Assembly: GCA_030613445.1 (NCBI GenBank)
Contig: JAUWLY010000156.1
Location: 1 to 6,850, forward strand
Length of the DNA stretch: 6,850 bases
Reading direction: 5' to 3'
Source: Candidatus Stahliibacteriota bacterium
Lineage (GTDB): Bacteria > Hydrothermota > Tepidihabitantia > SM23-42
Part shown: one piece after another, positions 1-3,920 of the stretch
Layout: each line of letters begins with the position of its first letter
How positions within the stretch are numbered: position 1 is the first letter of the stretch
Translations under genes and position numbers: made by a program
The notes under the pieces: generated by a model
What the model saw: only the letters and a program-made list of their open reading frames with translations
What the model was told of the DNA's origin: nothing
Database searches by the model: none

Positions 1-113
1 TATCCTGGGACGGTACTGATGAGAAGGGACGAAGCGTTGCTACCGGTATTTATTTTATCAGCTGTGAAACGGATAATCATAAGATGGTCAAAAAAGCTAT
101 CCTCATAAGATGA
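1..113 (+). CDS. C-terminal end of an exported protein with FlgD-like / Por-type sorting tail (5' end outside window)
   Basis: Only the last 36 codons are present (first whole codon at base 3, stop TGA 111-113), so the function of the main body cannot be told. The visible end contains SWDGTDEKGRSVATGIYF followed by a basic stretch ending VKKAILIR. A W-D-G-x-D-x-x-G-x-x-V/P-x-G-x-Y-F core with a final K-K-x-x-x-x-R strand is typical of the FlgD Ig-like fold and of the C-terminal tails labelled type IX secretion (Por) sorting domains in FCB-group and related candidate phyla. By inference this is the end of a secreted or surface protein. The stop codon overlaps the ATG of the following M14 peptidase gene (ATGA), so the two are probably translated in a coupled way. 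The C-terminus of that neighbour is of the same general type, which suggests a shared export route. Confidence 0.8.
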   Translation, partial: SWDGTDEKGRSVATGIYFISCETDNHKMVKKAILIR

Positions 114-1588
114 TTTGGCTCCTCTTTGTACTGGCAATTGATCAAAGGTACCATACATTTAACGAGGTTGCGCATGAACTTGATTCTATCGCTCTTTGTT
201 ATCCAGAAATAACCCTGCTTGACACGATCGGTTATTCAACAACTGATTCAATGCCCATCTTCGCGATGAAAATCTCGGACAACGTTGAAATTAATGAAGA
301 CGAACCTGAAATCCTGTATGTTGCACTGCATCATGCTGAGGAACTCCTTGGCCTTGAAGTTTGCATGTACATGAGCGATGAGCTTGTCACCGATTACCAA
401 CTTGATTCAACTATTACCAATTGGGTTAACGAACGGGAAATATGGTTTGTCCCGCTACTCAACCCTGATGGACACAGCGTGGTAATGGAAGGTATCGATA
501 CAACCTGGCGCAAGAATAAACGGGACAATAACAATAACGGGATATTTGACCTGGATTACGACGGCGTTGACCCAAACCGTAATTACGATTTCTATTGGAG
601 TAAAGGCGGCAGTTCAGATCCATCCTCTGAGTACTATCGGGGCCCAGCACCATTCTCAGATGCGGAAAATCGGGCCCTAAGAGATTTGTGTCTGGCTCAC
701 AATTTTATCTTCTGTAATACCTATCATTCAGCCCGCACTGGTCTTGGTGAAGTGATCTATTATCCATGGCGCGCACCTGGATACTATTCACCTGATTATC
801 CATTCATAAGACTAGTCGCCGATTCAATGTCAAAACTCATTGTTAACGAAGCTGGTAATGGACATTATTATGCATTACCAGGTTCTGGAGTCGATGGTCG
901 AGCACGTAATTGGATTTATGGAATCTGCGGTACCTTCTGTTATTGTGTTGAAATATGTACAACGACTATAGTACCAGGATGGATGGTTGACGATATATGC
1001 CTGAGAAATAGCATAGGCGCATATTATTTATTGAACCGAGTAAATAGCACCGGTATTACGGGATGCATCTATGATTCTCTCACTGGCGAACCGCTCCAAG
1101 CTGAAGTAGTGATCAATGGTTTTTACGATCCAACACTCCCTCCAAGGATGAGTGATCCCACGTACGGGCGTTTCTTGAGGATCCTTGGTGATGGCACGTT
1201 TGATATCGAAATTCACAAGAAGGGATATGAATCTTTTCACCTCACTGGCGTCGTTGTTGAACCGGGAAAAATGTTAGAATTGAATGTGCTTCTTAAGAAA
1301 AAGGAAGTAACCAGCATTATTCCTGCTGATACCCCCAACCTAATGATTTTTCCCAACCCAACAAGGAATGTCATGACTATCTGTGTTGCGAATCCCGACC
1401 AATTCTCATCGTTGAAAATATATGATATAAGTGGTCGCGTATTGAAGGATTTCGAGAACCCATCATCAAATATATTAATATGGTTGGTTAAAGATAATAT
1501 GGATAGAGATCTGGCAAATGGTGTATACTATGTCATTGGTGAAACGACCGACGCAAAATTTGTAAGAAAAATCGTCATCAATAACTAA
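110..1588 (+). CDS. Exported M14-family zinc carboxypeptidase with regulatory-like domain and C-terminal sorting tail
   Basis: A 492-residue zinc metallopeptidase expected to remove C-terminal amino acids from peptides outside the cytoplasm. A short hydrophobic N-terminus (MIWLLFVLA) may be a signal peptide or anchor. The catalytic domain spans about residues 12-310. Zinc ligands by family pattern are H75 and E78 (in HHAEE) and H206 (in TYHSA). R134 (TWRKN) and N156/R157 (DPNRNYD) match the carboxylate-binding residues of carboxypeptidase A, Y254 (YALPGSG) the mobile tyrosine, and E281 (CYCVEI) the catalytic glutamate. An Asn/Asp-rich loop (139-154) resembles calcium-binding loops of bacterial homologues. 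Residues 314-395 look like a carboxypeptidase-regulatory beta-sandwich, and about 405-492 like a Por/FlgD-type tail (FPNPTRN, YDISGRVL, LANGVYY, VRKIVINN). One oddity is that the usual HARE motif reads HAEE. The ATG at 110 is the only usable upstream start: the frame has a stop at 80-82 and no other start codon between. There is no clear Shine-Dalgarno, but the start overlaps the preceding stop. Confidence 0.93.
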   Translation: MIWLLFVLAIDQRYHTFNEVAHELDSIALCYPEITLLDTIGYSTTDSMPIFAMKISDNVEINEDEPEILYVALHHAEELLGLEVCMYMSDELVTDYQLDSTITNWVNEREIWFVPLLNPDGHSVVMEGIDTTWRKNKRDNNNNGIFDLDYDGVDPNRNYDFYWSKGGSSDPSSEYYRGPAPFSDAENRALRDLCLAHNFIFCNTYHSARTGLGEVIYYPWRAPGYYSPDYPFIRLVADSMSKLIVNEAGNGHYYALPGSGVDGRARNWIYGICGTFCYCVEICTTTIVPGWMVDDICLRNSIGAYYLLNRVNSTGITGCIYDSLTGEPLQAEVVINGFYDPTLPPRMSDPTYGRFLRILGDGTFDIEIHKKGYESFHLTGVVVEPGKMLELNVLLKKKEVTSIIPADTPNLMIFPNPTRNVMTICVANPDQFSSLKIYDISGRVLKDFENPSSNILIWLVKDNMDRDLANGVYYVIGETTDAKFVRKIVINN

Positions 1589-1597
1589 TACCGTACT

Positions 1598-1632
1598 GAA
1601 AAATATGAAAAAGAAGTACCCAAAACGGTACT
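1598..1632 (-). terminator. Probable intrinsic terminator of the minus-strand operon
   Basis: Read on the minus strand, AGTACC (1632-1627), a six-base loop and GGTACT (1620-1615) form a perfect six-base-pair stem. It is followed at once by TCTTTTTCATATTTTT. The stem begins inside the TAG stop codon of the UbiA-family gene (1633-1631). The stem is short and only half GC, so strength is uncertain, but its position and T-rich tail are right for ending the leftward transcript. In the plus direction the same hairpin is not followed by a T tract, so no terminator is evident for the converging peptidase unit. A second, longer-range match (1589-1594 with 1625-1630) is weaker and probably incidental. 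Confidence 0.5.
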
Positions 1633-2500
1633 AAGCATTAACCAAAATAAGAATACAAGAAATCGCCCACAAAACTAAACATATCTGCAACGGTGCATCC
1701 GTGAACATTATCCTCTCAGGAATATCAGCCTCGAGTCTAGTATAAGCGATGTACAAATAGCGAAAAATACCATAGATAACAAATGGAACAGTAAAGATGA
1801 AATTTCTGGTATTGAATTTCGTTACTGTTTCTGGGGCAAGGGTATAGAGACAATAAGACACAATGCACGCTGAAGTGACGATCCCTATCATTTGGTTAAG
1901 CAGACTTACTGAATAGTGAACAAGAATTTTGCGATGTTTTATTGCCTCTTCACCGAGCGTCACGATCTCAGTCCGTCGTTTCGATAATACAAGAAAGAGT
2001 GCCAAAAGCAAAGTACACAGAAGAAGCCATGAGGAAATTTCAACGCCAATCACAACTGCGCCGGCAACTGCTCTGAGAACATAGCCCAGGGCAACAAACA
2101 GAACATCTAAAATAACTAGCTGCTTGACCTTCAACGAATATAATATCATCAATACAGTGTAGATCGAACAAATTAGAAAAAATCGCGCGCTCAGAACCCA
2201 CGCAAGAACTAATGAAGTTATCAACAAAACGAAGGCGACAAACCAAGCTTTGTTCCGCGTTATCTCACCGGCGGCGATTGGTCTTCTTGCTTTGATCGGG
2301 TGAGCTTTATCCTCTTCGAAATCAAGGATATCATTGAAAACATAAATGCCGCTACACAGCGCTGAGAATACAAGAAATGCGCAGATCGTTGATAGCGTAT
2401 CTCCAGCATTGTAGAATTGTCGGCTGAAGATCAAGCCGGCAAAAATAAAAATATTCTTGCTCCACTGTTGTGGTCGAAGCAGTCTTATATATCTGGTCAT
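1631..2500 (-). CDS. UbiA-family prenyltransferase, decaprenyl-phosphate phosphoribosyltransferase-like
   Basis: A 289-residue integral membrane protein, mostly hydrophobic with roughly eight or nine predicted membrane segments, the usual length for the family. The first Asp-rich, Mg-diphosphate-binding motif is NDILDFEED (residues 56-64), followed by KAHPIKARRPIAAG (65-78). The second region is YSLKVKQLVILD (121-132), followed by a GYVLRAVAGA block. LSKRRTEI (172-179) lies in a cytoplasmic loop. This combination (ND..D...D, HP.K..RPIA.G, LD.....GYVLRA.AGA, SKRR.E) is the pattern of the decaprenyl-phosphate phosphoribosyltransferase branch of UbiA rather than the quinone branch. In actinobacteria that enzyme transfers phosphoribose from PRPP to polyprenyl phosphate for cell-wall arabinan. 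Outside actinobacteria the product is usually unproven, and no epimerase (DprE1/DprE2) or arabinosyltransferase gene is seen here. The start ATG shares its A with the TAA stop of the upstream gene (TAATG). There is no good Shine-Dalgarno, so translational coupling is likely. It is the last gene of its operon. Confidence 0.87.
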   Translation of the reverse strand: MTRYIRLLRPQQWSKNIFIFAGLIFSRQFYNAGDTLSTICAFLVFSALCSGIYVFNDILDFEEDKAHPIKARRPIAAGEITRNKAWFVAFVLLITSLVLAWVLSARFFLICSIYTVLMILYSLKVKQLVILDVLFVALGYVLRAVAGAVVIGVEISSWLLLCTLLLALFLVLSKRRTEIVTLGEEAIKHRKILVHYSVSLLNQMIGIVTSACIVSYCLYTLAPETVTKFNTRNFIFTVPFVIYGIFRYLYIAYTRLEADIPERIMFTDAPLQICLVLWAISCILILVNA

Positions 2501-3864
2501 TAAAACTCAGTACCGCTTGTGAATGCGAATGACTTTATCTTAATCGCAGGGCTAACTGTACCAGTTGCAAACCTACCCCCGTAGCCAGGGTCTGAAGCGG
2601 ACAGAACACTGCGTCGTCCGATATCGCCGACCTTATTGAAACAATCAATGATATTCTCGGTAAATCTGAAATTCTTTAGTCCTTTAGTGACACAACCGTT
2701 CTCAATGAGAAATGTACCATCTCTTGTCATTCCAGTAAAGGTTAGTCGGTAAGGATCAATAATATTAGTGTAGTGAAACCTTGTTACGAGTATGCCTTTT
2801 TTTGTTTCCTTAATCATTCGGTCAAGACTCTTTGTGCCCCCCTTAAGTACAAGATGCATTGGGACCGGTCCAAACGGATTAGGTGCAGCCAGGGCATGGC
2901 CAGTAGATTTAGTCTTTGTCTTGACTGCAGTCAGTGAATCCTGAACGATATTTTTGGCGATCCCCTTGCTTACCAGAACGAGTCTCTTCTTGGGTACACC
3001 CTCGAAATCAAAGGCGAAGGCGAAACCTTTGCTGAAAAATGGATCATCAACAATAGTAATCCGTTCATCGAATATCTTCTTACCTAGCTTGCCACAGAGA
3101 AATGATCTACCCTCGTTGTATATCTTCGCATTGAAAGCATAATAGCCAAGAAAATCCAGGAATTCATGTGCAGCTAATGGCTCAAAAATTGCGGTGTAGC
3201 GACCAGGTGGTACCTCAATCGGATTTGCCGACTTGACTGCTTTTTGAGCAGCGGTTTCTGCGAGCTTACTGAAATTAATATCAGAAATATCGCGCGCTCC
3301 TGCTTGGGTGTACCCTGTTGAATTATCACCAGACATGACAATATTGCAGAAAACATCACCACAAGCTGAGTAAGCAAATGTTCCCAGGGAATTACCAATG
3401 CAGATTTCAGCAGTACCGTTTGAAACTGAACCGTAGGTAGTGAGCGAGTACTTGTCAGCGATACTCACAATCTCCGCGACTGCCTTAGCGCGGTCAGCAT
3501 TAGAAAAATCAACCGTATTCTTGGCAATGGTTTTAACAACGCGATACTGATTTCTTCTCACTTTGGGTAGAGTAGTAAAATCCTTATTCTCACGTTGTAG
3601 CTCAGCAATCTCTTCAGCCCACTTAAGGGTCTCGCATATCTTCTTGGAATCAAGTGAATTTGCCGAAGCAAAGCCTATCTTCTTACCAAAAATAGCTCTT
3701 ATTGAAATACTACTGTTTGATTCATTAACATTTTGATGAATGTAATTATTCGCAAAGCGTGTCAAAGATTGTTCATGATTGAAAATCAATACCTCAACCT
3801 GATCAGCCCTGCTATGTTCATAAACCATCCTTAAAATTCTTCTGGCTTCTTTTTTTCCAATCAT
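2500..3864 (-). CDS. TldD/PmbA-family protein, TldE-like (metal site absent)
   Basis: A 454-residue soluble protein, near the usual 440-480 of the TldD/PmbA (peptidase U62) family. The N-terminal half (1-about 215) carries the family's SSISIRAIFGKKIGFASAN pattern (51-69). The C-terminal half has VPPGRYTAIFEPLAAHEFLD (218-237), HALAAPNPFGPVPMHLVL (323-340), VTRFHYTNIIDPYRLTFTGMTRDGTFLIENG (360-390) and VSPAIKIKSFAF (437-448). In TldD the zinc site is HExxxH plus a cysteine near the C-terminus. Here H233-E234 are kept, but the second His position is Phe (238) and no terminal cysteine exists, so this is the non-catalytic TldE/PmbA type. In E. coli, TldE pairs with TldD to form a protease that matures microcin B17 and degrades unfolded peptides. 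No TldD gene is visible here. Whether this protein works with a distant TldD is unknown. The start is supported by GAGAGGAG four bases upstream. The gene lies 56 bp after the cyclase gene and overlaps the UbiA gene by one base. Confidence 0.88.
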   Translation of the reverse strand: MIGKKEARRILRMVYEHSRADQVEVLIFNHEQSLTRFANNYIHQNVNESNSSISIRAIFGKKIGFASANSLDSKKICETLKWAEEIAELQRENKDFTTLPKVRRNQYRVVKTIAKNTVDFSNADRAKAVAEIVSIADKYSLTTYGSVSNGTAEICIGNSLGTFAYSACGDVFCNIVMSGDNSTGYTQAGARDISDINFSKLAETAAQKAVKSANPIEVPPGRYTAIFEPLAAHEFLDFLGYYAFNAKIYNEGRSFLCGKLGKKIFDERITIVDDPFFSKGFAFAFDFEGVPKKRLVLVSKGIAKNIVQDSLTAVKTKTKSTGHALAAPNPFGPVPMHLVLKGGTKSLDRMIKETKKGILVTRFHYTNIIDPYRLTFTGMTRDGTFLIENGCVTKGLKNFRFTENIIDCFNKVGDIGRRSVLSASDPGYGGRFATGTVSPAIKIKSFAFTSGTEF

Positions 3865-3868
3865 TATA

Positions 3869-3876
3869 CTCCTCTC
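3869..3876 (-). promoter_or_regulatory. Ribosome binding site of the TldE-like gene
   Basis: On the minus strand GAGAGGAG (3876-3869) stands four bases (TATA) before the ATG at 3864-3862. It is the only strong Shine-Dalgarno I can find in the window and fixes this start. The rest of the 56-bp gap (3865-3920) shows no T-tailed hairpin and no convincing -35/-10 pair, so transcription probably reads through from the cyclase gene. Confidence 0.7.
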
Positions 3877-3920
3877 AAATTAGCACTTATAATTCTCACT
3901 GTCATTCCTTACAGGTGGTG

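Noticed and set aside
459..653. Small minus-strand open frame inside the M14 peptidase gene
   Set aside because: It is antisense to the conserved catalytic core, has no recognisable domain and no ribosome binding site; it is a by-product of the real gene's codon use. The same applies to the minus-strand frame at 1028-1240.
2040..2246. Out-of-frame minus-strand frame inside the UbiA gene
   Set aside because: It overlaps the conserved second motif region of the real protein in another frame and has no domain signature.
2954..3398. Short frames on both strands inside the TldE-like gene (2954-3142 plus, 3174-3398 minus)
   Set aside because: They are fully contained in a gene with clear family motifs and show no independent start signals or similarity.
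11..3420. Recurring GGTAC/GTACC-type words (near 11, 1590, 1626, 2510, 3411)
   Set aside because: They are short palindromic words in coding and intergenic DNA without constant spacing or position relative to genes; chance is enough to explain them, except for the pair forming the terminator stem.
1631..3864. RiPP or microcin-type maturation cluster, suggested by the TldE-like protein
   Set aside because: There is no small precursor peptide, no cyclodehydratase, radical SAM or transporter gene in the window, and the catalytic TldD partner is missing.
3865..3920. Possible promoter or terminator between the cyclase and TldE-like genes
   Set aside because: A TATAAG lies at a plausible distance but its -35 partner (CTGTAA) matches only half the consensus. 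A CACCTGT/ACAGTG pairing needs a bulge and has no T tail. Read-through is simpler.
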